Part shown: piece after piece, positions 35,601 to 42,479 of the stretch
Layout: every line of letters begins with the position of its first letter
How positions within the stretch are numbered: the stretch's first letter is position 1
Source of the DNA: Chryseobacterium soldanellicola
GTDB taxonomy: Bacteria; Bacteroidota; Bacteroidia; Flavobacteriales; Weeksellaceae
Assembly: GCF_900100115.1 (NCBI RefSeq)
Contig: NZ_FNKL01000001.1
Location: forward strand, 868,001-932,000
Length of the DNA: 64,000 nucleotides
Reading direction: 5' to 3'
Position numbers and translations under genes: made by a program
The notes under the pieces: generated by a model
What the model was told of the DNA's origin: nothing
Seen by the model: the letters and a program-made list of their open reading frames with translations, nothing else
Database searches by the model: none

Positions 35601-35640
35601 TAAGGCGGTAAAGAGCAATTTATCGCCTTATTATTTTTTA
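35601..35640 (+). terminator. block 4 terminator
   Basis: TAAGGCGGTAAA and TTTATCGCCTTA pair over 12 bp around GAGCAA, followed by TTATTTTTTATT. Confidence 0.85.
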
Positions 35641-35713
35641 TTGCAGCTATTGGTAAAAGCTTTATATGCCTCGCCGGAGCTGGCAATAAGTCAAATTAAT
35701 TTTATTCTGTTAA

Positions 35714-36274
35714 TTAATATAAAAAATCAGTTTTTAAGCACCAATGCAGAATTTTCGCAATATTTTTCACGTCATCAACACCTCTGTGATGCGTTCCTTC
35801 AAGCTTAAGATTTAATTCGCTTAAAGCTCTCGCCATACCAACACTTTTTCTGACGCCCGGATGCAGTTCTCCGAACAAAGTTTTCACATTTATATGATCA
35901 TCACTCAACGGATAATCGATGTTGAATTTTCTTGCCTGATTTTGAAGCATATTTACATCATAATTTCCGTAACTCGCCCAGGTCAGCTCTTCAGAATCGT
36001 ATTCTGCTCTTAGGATATCCAATGCATCTTCCAGCAAAATGCCATCATCATCCAACATTTTTTGGGTAATTGAGGTTAATTCCGTGCAAAACGGACTTAC
36101 TTTTGAGGATTGAGGTTTTACTAAAATCCCTTCATTTTGTGAAATTTTTCCGGTTTTAGCATCCATGATACAAACACCGATTTCGATGATTTCACTCTCC
36201 TGACCTTTTGGTGGGCGGTCATTCCAACATGTGGCCTCAAGATCTATAATTAATATTTTATCTGTTGTTTTCAT
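35714..36274 (-). CDS. DEDDh 3'-5' exonuclease, ERI-1/KapD-like
   Basis: The 186-residue protein opens with ILIIDLEATCW, the first exonuclease motif (Asp and Glu metal ligands), has SYGNYDVNML as the second, and HHRGVDDVKN carrying the His and Asp of the third. The LEATCW form is typical of ERI-1/KapD enzymes that trim RNA 3' ends. The catalytic set is complete. It lies 24 bp after a paralogous gene and close to a tRNA array, so an RNA substrate is plausible. Confidence 0.88.
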   Translation of the reverse strand: MKTTDKILIIDLEATCWNDRPPKGQESEIIEIGVCIMDAKTGKISQNEGILVKPQSSKVSPFCTELTSITQKMLDDDGILLEDALDILRAEYDSEELTWASYGNYDVNMLQNQARKFNIDYPLSDDHINVKTLFGELHPGVRKSVGMARALSELNLKLEGTHHRGVDDVKNIAKILHWCLKTDFLY

Positions 36275-36298
36275 TTTTTAATGTTTATTGTTTAGAAT

Positions 36299-36844
36299 TT
36301 ACTCCAGAATTTCTCTTAAAATCCTGGCAGCATTGTAAGCATCGTCTGCCCCGCTGTGGTGATTTCCTTCAAAATCCATATTGAAAAACTTCAGGGCTCT
36401 TTTCAAACCCATCATTTTATGAAGTCCGTTATAATTTTTGAACTGATTCATCACATTGATATAATTTTCTGAAAAAGGATTTTCAATTCCCAACCAATCA
36501 CACTGCTCCATGATCTGCTCTTTATCAAAATTTCCGAATCCTGCCCAGGTAAGTGAAGTTGAATCGTACTCATCCCTGATTTTCTCACAGGCTTCTTCGA
36601 AATGAATTCCTTTTTCCTTTATAAGTTGCGGCGTAATTCCTGTAAGATCAGTACAAAATTTGCTGATTTTAGACCTTTCAGGAATAACGTAAATGCTCTG
36701 CTTTTTGGAGATTGCTTTTGTTGTTCTATTTAATTCGCAAATTCCGATTTCTATAATATCTACTTTTTGACCAGGTGGGATTCTGTCATTTTCCCAGCAA
36801 GTGGCTTCAAGGTCGACAATTAATATTTCGTTTGTTGTTTTCAT
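36299..36844 (-). CDS. DEDDh 3'-5' exonuclease, paralog
   Basis: The 181-residue protein has ILIVDLEATCWEND, GFGNFDKEQ and NHHSGADDAYN as the three motifs. It shares MKTT at the start and the same overall length with its neighbour, indicating a tandem duplication. Divergence elsewhere (for example a different C-terminus) suggests the copies may have separate substrates. Confidence 0.88.
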   Translation of the reverse strand: MKTTNEILIVDLEATCWENDRIPPGQKVDIIEIGICELNRTTKAISKKQSIYVIPERSKISKFCTDLTGITPQLIKEKGIHFEEACEKIRDEYDSTSLTWAGFGNFDKEQIMEQCDWLGIENPFSENYINVMNQFKNYNGLHKMMGLKRALKFFNMDFEGNHHSGADDAYNAARILREILE

Positions 36845-37047
36845 TTTTTGTTATTCTTTTTAATACATTTATTCTTTTTCATTCATTTGCATTTTTGATT
36901 TAAGAAGAAAAGGAGAGAAATCCTGAAGAAATGCTGTAAAGCTTTTACAAAAATAAAAACATGGTCCGCAATCTATTTACGCAGTAAAAAACTCCTTTTA
37001 CTTCTTCGTAAAAAATCGTAAAATTTAAGCCATTAATTTTCAAACAT

Positions 37048-37533
37048 TTACACCATCATATCCGCACAATTGGAGCTTGCGAACGCATATGGCTTGACTC
37101 TAAATACATATCCCATCCCTAAAATATACCCCATTGCGTCTTTTAATGCAACATTAGATTTACAATCAGGATCGGTATTAATATCTGCGTGCACTTCCAT
37201 TTCTACACCGTAAGTATCCAAAACAGAGCAGATTGCGTATGCGATTTCTACGGATTTATTCACTTCATTCAACATACGTTCTTTGATGCTGATGGTTTGT
37301 ATTTCTTTTTGTTTTCTGATAAAGGCAAACGCTCCTTTTCCCTCACGAATACATACTACTGCCGTAGCATAGCTGATGGTATCACCATAAACATGGGAAT
37401 CTGAGCCCACACATACTTTCAGCCGGTGCCCGTTGGCTTGTTCGCGAATGATGGCTTCTTCTACCAGCTCGGTGATAGAGCTTTGGAAAATTCTTCCTGT
37501 CATATTCTGCCATATTTGTTGTTGCGTTTCCAT
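37048..37533 (-). CDS. YkuK-family RNase H-like protein (DUF458)
   Basis: The 161-residue protein has the DUF458 pattern: KVCVGSDSHVYGDTISYATA with the first acidic residue of an RNase H-like fold, EVHADINTDPDCKSN with further acids, and the C-terminal VKPYAFASSNCADMMV. The family is predicted to be an RNase H-type nuclease but has no well-established role. It is in the same direction as the two exonuclease genes and the tRNA array. Confidence 0.85.
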   Translation of the reverse strand: METQQQIWQNMTGRIFQSSITELVEEAIIREQANGHRLKVCVGSDSHVYGDTISYATAVVCIREGKGAFAFIRKQKEIQTISIKERMLNEVNKSVEIAYAICSVLDTYGVEMEVHADINTDPDCKSNVALKDAMGYILGMGYVFRVKPYAFASSNCADMMV

Positions 37534-37662
37534 TTTTTTACATGTTTAAGTTTTATATTTTTTATAATTCATAAATATTCATTGATAAATGATTTCTATT
37601 TTTATCTACTTATTTAAAAATTTTTAAACTAAATTATAATTTTTAACATCTAATTTCCATAA

Positions 37663-37724
37663 AAATAAAGTCTGCCTGATTTTTATTTGATACAAGAACT
37701 TCTGCGCTTTGACAAACTTTATTT
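37663..37724 (-). ncRNA. tRNA-array hairpin element A
   Basis: On the minus strand AAATAAAGTTTG pairs with CAGACTTTATTT (12 bp, one G-U). The loop holds GCGCAGAAGTTCTTGTATCA, shared with element C, and a T-rich run follows the stem. The one non-canonical pair is G-U only on the minus strand, so the RNA is minus-sense like the tRNAs. Confidence 0.55.
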
Positions 37725-37790
37725 TACCTAAAAATTTATATTATGTTTAAATTACTTTTTATTTTTCCAATTTCATTTTTTGAGTTAAGA

Positions 37791-37850
37791 AAAAGGCTTG
37801 TCTATATTGTGTTTTTGGGTGTAAGATCTTCTGCTCTCGACAAACCTTTT
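37791..37850 (-). ncRNA. tRNA-array hairpin element B
   Basis: The minus-strand stem is AAAAGGTTTGTC with GACAAGCCTTTT (12 bp, one G-U). The loop core GAGAGCAGAAGATCTTACA is a diverged form of those in A and C. Stem bases differ from A and C in a compensated way (GG/CC for AG/CT). Confidence 0.55.
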
Positions 37851-37960
37851 CTTTCTCTTTGAAACAATTAATTTAGTGTAAATAGTCAATTCCATTTGCT
37901 CATCAATTTTAAAATTCACTTGTGGAACAAAATCATAATTGACCATTTACAATACATTTG

Positions 37961-38042
37961 AGATGGTTATGGGATTCAAACCCACTCAGCTTCCGCAACG
38001 GTTTTGCAGACCGCCCCGACTCTTCCACTTCGGCGAACCATC
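37961..38042 (-). tRNA. tRNA-Cys (GCA)
   Basis: Acceptor stem GATGGTT/AACCATC, D stem CCGA/TCGG, anticodon loop CTGCAAA (anticodon GCA) on GCGGT/ACCGT, T loop TTTGAAT, and discriminator T as expected for tRNA-Cys. The variable region is unusually long (about 12 nt). No CCA is encoded. Confidence 0.85.
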
Positions 38043-38112
38043 AATTTTATGAGTAATCAGTAATTTTTAAACTAACTTTAGTTTATAATCTCTAAATTTT
38101 ATTGAAAAAAAC

Positions 38113-38166
38113 AAAGTCTGTCTTAATTTTTGTTTGATATAAGAACTTCTGCGCTCGACAAACTTT
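38113..38166 (-). ncRNA. tRNA-array hairpin element C
   Basis: Between tRNA-Asn and tRNA-Cys, AAAGTTTGTC and GACAGACTTT pair (10 bp, one G-U) around a loop with GCGCAGAAGTTCTTATATCA. A run of seven T follows on the minus strand, as in a terminator with an unusually long conserved loop. Flanking TTTCTCTTTGAAACAATTAA is shared with element B. Confidence 0.6.
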
Positions 38167-38203
38167 TATTTTCTCTTTGAAACAATTAACCTTTAGTTAG
38201 TTG

Positions 38204-38275
38204 CGATTCTGGAAAGATTCGAACTTTCAACTTCCGGTTTAACAGACCGGTGCTCTACCATTGAGCTACAGAATC
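38204..38275 (-). tRNA. tRNA-Asn (GTT)
   Basis: Acceptor GATTCTG/CAGAATC, anticodon stem CCGGT/ACCGG with loop CTGTTAA, T arm GAAAG-TTCGAAT-CTTTC and discriminator G. The D, anticodon and T arms are nearly the same as in the tRNA-Lys of this array. No CCA is encoded. Confidence 0.93.
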
Positions 38276-38375
38276 ATTTTGAATTTGTGAATGGTCAATT
38301 GTCAATTAGCTTTGTTATCAATTTTTCAAATCACTTACGAAGTAAAATTGACAATTCACTTTTTCACTTTCTTCG

Positions 38376-38447
38376 TCTGGAAAGCAAGATTCGAACTTGC
38401 GACCTCCCGCGTCCAAGGCGGGTAAACAACCACCGTTATCTTTCCAG
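38376..38447 (-). tRNA. tRNA-Pro (TGG)
   Basis: Acceptor CTGGAAA/TTTCCAG starts with the C1-G72 pair usual for tRNA-Pro, the anticodon loop is CTTGGAC on CCCGC/GCGGG, T arm GCAAG-TTCGAAT-CTTGC, discriminator A. The D arm is weak (TAAC against GTTT, three pairs), so the molecule is slightly degenerate. Confidence 0.85.
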
Positions 38448-38516
38448 TTTTGCAGATTCACTTCAAAAATCTTTTCCGAGAGACAGTCGGGTCAGAAATT
38501 TTCCGTGAATCTTTTG

Positions 38517-38601
38517 CGGAGAGCAAAGGAATTGAACCTTCACTACTGTCATAGAACTCATTAGCAGTAAGCCGCAACAAACCAATATTTGCCTACTCTC
38601 C
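38517..38601 (-). tRNA. tRNA-Ser (GCT)
   Basis: Acceptor GGAGAGT/GCTCTCC, D stem GCAA/TTGC, anticodon loop CTGCTAA, a long variable arm with CTA/TAG as in class II tRNAs, T loop TTCAATT, discriminator G. Total 85 nt. The anticodon stem contains two G-U pairs. Confidence 0.85.
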
Positions 38602-38606
38602 TTTTG

Positions 38607-38680
38607 TAATCCCAGAAAGAATCGAACTTTCAACCCCCGGTTTAAAAGACCGGTGCTCTGACCAATTGAGCTATGAGATT
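38607..38680 (-). tRNA. tRNA-Lys (TTT)
   Basis: Acceptor AATCTCA/TGGGATT with one G-U pair, anticodon stem CCGGT/ACCGG with loop CTTTTAA, T arm GAAAG-TTCGATT-CTTTC, discriminator A. The body matches the array's tRNA-Asn, so one probably arose from the other. Confidence 0.93.
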
Positions 38681-38683
38681 GTT

Positions 38684-38795
38684 TTTTGTGAATAATGAAT
38701 TGCCAATTTGCTTCGCTTGTCAATTTTAAGTTCGCTGTTTATGTGGGTTTTTAAAAATTCACTTGCGAAGCAAAATTCACAATTGACTATTCACA
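38684..38795. repeat. AT-rich inverted repeat between tRNA genes
   Basis: GTGAATAATGAATTGCCAATT with a TTGCTTCGCTTGTCAATT core and, at the right, ACTTGCGAAGCAAAATTCAC. It is a copy of the dispersed family, placed between tRNA-Lys and tRNA-His; another lies at 38282-38370 between Asn and Pro. Confidence 0.6.
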
Positions 38796-38800
38796 TTCCT

Positions 38801-38874
38801 GGGTTTCTTCGGGGATCGAACCCTGTTCTCCGGTGCCACAAACCGACGCTTTTACCAAATAAGCTAAAGAAACC
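38801..38874 (-). tRNA. tRNA-His (GTG)
   Basis: Acceptor GGTTTCT/AGAAACC, anticodon loop TTGTGGC (GTG) on TCGGT/ACCGG, T loop TTCGATC, discriminator C as expected for tRNA-His. The T stem has only three good pairs. A G at position -1 is not clearly encoded. It is the first tRNA of the array in transcription order. Confidence 0.82.
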
Positions 38875-38905
38875 ATAAAAAAAGCGCCTCTTTTTGGGAG
38901 GCGCT
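38875..38905 (-). terminator. terminator of the 38.9-39.1 kb unit
   Basis: AGCGCCTC and GAGGCGCT form a perfect 8-bp stem followed on the minus strand by a run of seven T. It directly abuts the 5' end of tRNA-His. Confidence 0.88.
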
Positions 38906-38928
38906 CTATATTTTGACGTGTCAGTTGA

Positions 38929-39054
38929 TTAGCTGACCGTAATATTTAAGCACCTTTTATTCACAAATTCACTATCAAGTATACATGCATACCCCTTCGG
39001 CTCTTGTCCGTGTAGTCCTGAAAACTGATTAGATATGTTATGTAATTGTTTCAT
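38929..39054 (-). CDS. small Cys-containing ORF or structured RNA, copy 2
   Basis: A 41-residue frame begins MKQLHNISNQFSGLHG and contains GYACILDSEF and KRCLNITVS. The unit has a promoter-like TTACTTTG at 39118-39125 and its own terminator. GYxC plus a later cysteine are shared with the 39436 frame. Near the stop, ATATT, ACG and GTCAG pair with CTGAC, CGT and AATAT, so an RNA structure overlaps the coding end. I do not recognise the peptide. Confidence 0.4.
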   Translation of the reverse strand: MKQLHNISNQFSGLHGQEPKGYACILDSEFVNKRCLNITVS

Positions 39055-39379
39055 TTTATTTTTGTTTTAAAAAGTTTTTTTGAAAGATTGAATAGTGTTG
39101 CTTTCAATTTTCGATTGCAAAGTAAATATGATTTTTCTTAACCTGCAAATTTATTTTTCATCCAAACACTTGAAAACCAATCGATTATATTTAATTTTTT
39201 AGAGTAAAGGATTTCTGTCCGTAATATTTTACAGATATCTTAATTACCTAAATGACTGTCTCTCATCGGGTTATTTATCACGCTTTATTTTCTTATTAAT
39301 TGTTCATTGTTGATTAAATAATTTTCACTTTTATGGTTATTTTTTTTCATTCTAAATAATTTCTGTCCTAAAAACACAA

Positions 39380-39405
39380 AAAACGCCCCGATGGTCGAAG
39401 CGTTT
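39380..39405 (-). terminator. terminator of the 39.4-39.6 kb unit
   Basis: On the minus strand ACGCTTCGA pairs with TCGGGGCGT around CCA, using two G-U pairs, and is followed by TTTTTTG. The G-U pairs exist only on this strand, which supports the direction. Confidence 0.75.
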
Positions 39406-39435
39406 TTGTGGTATTTTGATTAAATTTTTACGAGT

Positions 39436-39564
39436 TTATAGTAAATAATTTCCAAAGTCAGCACATTTCGCCTCATTCCATATCATGCATTCATATCCAA
39501 ACGATCCCTTTACTATAGGTCGATCGCATAGATTCAAACTGATATGTGCTCTTTGTATTGTCAT
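39436..39564 (-). CDS. small Cys-containing ORF or structured RNA, copy 1
   Basis: A 42-residue frame begins MTIQRAHISLNLCDRP and contains FGYECMIWNEAKCADFG. A promoter box TATCTTTG (39577-39584, minus) implies a very short leader. Bases 39544-39555 pair with 39453-39466 (12 bp with a 2-nt bulge) and CGATC/GATCG pairs inside, so the transcript would fold into a closed multi-stem RNA. Coding and non-coding readings are both possible. Confidence 0.4.
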   Translation of the reverse strand: MTIQRAHISLNLCDRPIVKGSFGYECMIWNEAKCADFGNYLL

Positions 39565-39576
39565 AATTTATTGTTG

Positions 39577-39584
39577 CAAAGATA
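39577..39584 (-). promoter_or_regulatory. -7 box of the 39.4-39.6 kb unit
   Basis: TATCTTTG on the minus strand matches TAnnTTTG. The inferred start is only about 6 nt before the ATG at 39564. Confidence 0.55.
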
Positions 39585-39669
39585 AATGTTTTTCTTAATT
39601 AATATAAGATAATTGATCGTTGACGGTTCAAACGATGTCATAATTAATATTAATTTGTGAGCATTTCAT

Positions 39670-39768
39670 AGATGCTTCGACTCCGCTCAGCATGACAACT
39701 CTAATACTAACCGTTTAATTTTACAGTAATTTTGTAACGATGTCATGCTGAGCGAAGTCGAAGCATCT
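39670..39768. repeat. 28-bp-arm inverted repeat (REP-like), copy 2
   Basis: Arms with TCGACTCCGCTCAGCATGAC and its complement (one mismatch, GCGAAG for GCGGAG) flank about 43 nt. It lies just after the 3' end of the MoxR-vWA operon and may serve as its transcription end. Confidence 0.85.
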
Positions 39769-39787
39769 ATTAATAGAAATTTATTAT

Positions 39788-40810
39788 TTAATACCTAAAC
39801 ATTTTATTCCGCCCCGTTTTATACCTCGAAATATCCTTTAAAATCACCTCATCCTGGGGATTGAAATGTTTCAATTCATTGACAATTTCCGAACGGGTTT
39901 CTATTTTTTCAGCGATAATTTCGTAGGCGATATTTCTTGTTGTCGCCTGTAATCTCTGATCTTTGCTAAACTCATGCTTCATCGCTTGCAAATAAGTGAT
40001 CTTTTTATGAGAAGGCACTTTTTCATATAAATTCTGAATTTCACCTTCGAGCTTTTTAATATCAAAAATATTGGCGAAATAATTATTTAAACAATTAAAT
40101 GCATCTTTATCTTCTTCCCAGCCTTTCAGTAAAATTTTCTGTGCTTCATCGGGAGTTTCCATTTTTTTGCGATAAATCAAAGACGCTTTTACCATCTGAC
40201 TATTATTGACGTAATCATCGGCAACCATTTGATAATAAAGGTGGGCATTTTTTATATCGTTGATCTCTTTATATAAATCCCCGACTTTTTCTTTCTGCTC
40301 CATTTCTTTATACAGTTCAATCGCTTTTCTGTACTGTTTTGCTTTTTCAAAACAATTGGCTGCTTCCGATTTATTCTTTAATTTTTTAAGATAAATAACA
40401 GCTGCTTCGTTGTATAAGCCTCCTTCTTCAAGGGTTTTGGCTCCGCGATAATTATCCTGAAGAAGGTTCATATATACTTTTGCGGCTTTTCTGTAATCCT
40501 TTTCGTCGATGTACTTTTTAGCAAGCTCTTCATATTTATTAAGAAGTTTGTTGAATAAAGAATTTTCAATATAAAAACTTCCGCCACCTGTACCGCCACG
40601 GCCTCCTGACCATTGATTCTGATTTTCTTTATTACTTAAAGCCGTAATCACAAAGAAAATAACCACCGCTACAATGATGAAAATCACCAGTTTACCAATG
40701 ACACTCCAAAATGTTTCATGGAAAAGCTCGGTCAGCATTGCGATGACTTTTAAGATCACCAGAATGAAAAATGCCGCCATAAATTTATCTATAAACTTCT
40801 GCCTATTCAT
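39788..40810 (-). CDS. membrane TPR protein of the MoxR-vWA operon
   Basis: The 340-residue protein has two N-terminal membrane segments (about 10-28 and 35-58), a Gly-rich spacer (NQWSGGRGGTGGGSF) and a helical-repeat region with KAAKVYMNLLQDNYRGAKTL and repeats typical of TPR-like solenoids. It overlaps the 558-residue gene by 8 bp and is the last gene of the operon. It may anchor or sense for the AAA machine; this is inferred. Confidence 0.7.
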   Translation of the reverse strand: MNRQKFIDKFMAAFFILVILKVIAMLTELFHETFWSVIGKLVIFIIVAVVIFFVITALSNKENQNQWSGGRGGTGGGSFYIENSLFNKLLNKYEELAKKYIDEKDYRKAAKVYMNLLQDNYRGAKTLEEGGLYNEAAVIYLKKLKNKSEAANCFEKAKQYRKAIELYKEMEQKEKVGDLYKEINDIKNAHLYYQMVADDYVNNSQMVKASLIYRKKMETPDEAQKILLKGWEEDKDAFNCLNNYFANIFDIKKLEGEIQNLYEKVPSHKKITYLQAMKHEFSKDQRLQATTRNIAYEIIAEKIETRSEIVNELKHFNPQDEVILKDISRYKTGRNKMFRY

Positions 40811-42479
40811 CTTTATTCGATTTTAAAATGGTTTTATCATCACTGAACAGACGGTAAAGAAGCAATACGACGCAAATAATCAACAGCCAGACAAACCAAT
40901 TGTATCCAAACATCTCAATCAGCGGATAAAAAAGGTAAGCCAACATACCGACAAGTACAATTACAAGGAATATTTTAACACCACCTGGAACATTATCTCC
41001 TCCAATATTCAGTGACTTTTTCCTGAAAAAGAATAAATAAAGACCCACGGAACCTGCCATAAAAACGATCAGCCAGATAATTTCAGACAGAGAAACATTC
41101 TTCTTCGAGTATGAATTCCGCGAAAAATCGCCTGTACTTATTTTTTTTTCTGAAATAACTGCAGGTTCGGCCGGTGTTTCAAGAGTTCCGTATATTTTTC
41201 CTAATGAATCCCGCATCAAAACTCGTTTTTTATTCCAGATACTCAGTACAATGGCTCCATCAACGGGCTGCCCGGGTTTAAGCTTACTGAGCGAATCAAT
41301 TAATTTTTTACGGTAAATTTTCGATTTTTCTTCAATATGCTTTGAAATTTTACCATTATAAATCGTTTTAAGAGAATCTCTGGAATTATTTTCTTTAAAT
41401 CTAAATTTCTGAATATCCTGTTCCACCTCATACATTGATTTACCTGTAGAAAGTTTCGAGTTGGCGGCCTCATATTCACGCATTAATTTTCCTCTTTCTT
41501 TACGGTAAAGAGAATCTATTTTCATGTCTATTTCTGTAATTCCGGACGCAAAAGCTAATGTTTCCGGCTGATTTTTTAAAATATCGTCAGAAACAACATT
41601 TCCCGAAGAAGATCGGGAATCTGCAGATTTAGATTCATTTTTATTTAAATTGAAACTCATTCTTGCAATTGAAAAAACAATCCAGAATGCAAATAAAACC
41701 CATCGGTAATCCCGTTTTCCGGAACCGCCAAAACCTCTGCCAGAATTTCCGCTGAAGATTCTTTCAAACCAATTTCCTCCAAATTTAAACTTCCCAAAGC
41801 CATCCCCTCTGGAAGTTCCCATTACATCCAACGGAACTCCAAGATCAACTGCCCTTTCGGGATATTTTTCTATATATGCTAAATATTTCTCAATTTCTTT
41901 CTTATTTCCTGCCATCACTTTTTTCATGTCAAAAGGCAGGTTTTTCATCCATTCTTCTTCAGTTTGTGGCTTTTGCAAAGCTTCCAGAATCTTTTCATTA
42001 TCTATTTCTACGGTATAGCTTTCTATCTTTTGAGGAATTTTTACACCATTTAATGGCTTTTTAATGGATAAATTACTTTTTTCCGGATCTTGTAGTAAAG
42101 AAATCCAATCGATTTGTTCGGATAATTTCACCAAGCCAAATTCAGGATGCATTATAAGACATTCAGAATCAATACTTTGCCAATCTTCCGAATTTACTTT
42201 AGGATAAAAAACAGTATTTTCGGGAATAAACAATTTATCATCAACACATTGAAAATAAGAATTCTTGCCAATTTCGTTTGGTGCAGAATTTCCAAAAATC
42301 AAAAAGCAACCATACAGCACATTCGGTTGGTTGGATGGGATTGCGAATGATTTCACTAAACTTAAATCAATTCCCAATATTTCCATCTCATGAAGCCACG
42401 TCAAAGGTGAGGAACCTTTTATTAAAAGTCCTTTTTTGGGAAAATTATTTTTTGGAAAAGGTTTAATTCTCAACTGCAT
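40803..42479 (-). CDS. 558-residue membrane protein, bpX6-like
   Basis: The protein has a soluble N-terminal domain (1-250), a Gly-rich segment (FSGNSGRGFGGSGKRDY), one membrane span (about 264-284), a coiled-coil middle (KERGKLMREYEAANSKLSTG) and three C-terminal spans (about 470-550). The layout resembles a membrane component named bpX6 in MoxR-vWA-beta-propeller ternary systems, recalled from Pfam naming and not verified. It overlaps both neighbours in the operon. Confidence 0.6.
   Translation of the reverse strand: MQLRIKPFPKNNFPKKGLLIKGSSPLTWLHEMEILGIDLSLVKSFAIPSNQPNVLYGCFLIFGNSAPNEIGKNSYFQCVDDKLFIPENTVFYPKVNSEDWQSIDSECLIMHPEFGLVKLSEQIDWISLLQDPEKSNLSIKKPLNGVKIPQKIESYTVEIDNEKILEALQKPQTEEEWMKNLPFDMKKVMAGNKKEIEKYLAYIEKYPERAVDLGVPLDVMGTSRGDGFGKFKFGGNWFERIFSGNSGRGFGGSGKRDYRWVLFAFWIVFSIARMSFNLNKNESKSADSRSSSGNVVSDDILKNQPETLAFASGITEIDMKIDSLYRKERGKLMREYEAANSKLSTGKSMYEVEQDIQKFRFKENNSRDSLKTIYNGKISKHIEEKSKIYRKKLIDSLSKLKPGQPVDGAIVLSIWNKKRVLMRDSLGKIYGTLETPAEPAVISEKKISTGDFSRNSYSKKNVSLSEIIWLIVFMAGSVGLYLFFFRKKSLNIGGDNVPGGVKIFLVIVLVGMLAYLFYPLIEMFGYNWFVWLLIICVVLLLYRLFSDDKTILKSNKDE

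Larger units (their letters stand above)
35297..35640 (+). ncRNA. candidate small RNA, block 4
   Basis: At 35351-35372 AGAAATAA and TTATTTCT form a perfect 8-bp stem with the loop CGCCCC. This is the exact complement of GGGGCG in the leader loop of regulator gene 1. The unit ends at a 12-bp hairpin with one G-U pair, TAAGGCGGTAAA/TTTATCGCCTTA, and a T-run (35601-35640). Confidence 0.5.
37534..37960. other. intergenic region with two hairpin elements
   Basis: This 427-bp gap between ykuK and the tRNA-Cys gene holds hairpin elements A (37663-37724) and B (37791-37850) and a copy of the AT-rich repeat (37880-37955). No protein gene is supported. Confidence 0.6.

Noticed and set aside
38287..38723. 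protein frames across the tRNA array
   Set aside because: They overlap tRNA-Pro, -Ser and -Lys on either strand and are explained by those genes.
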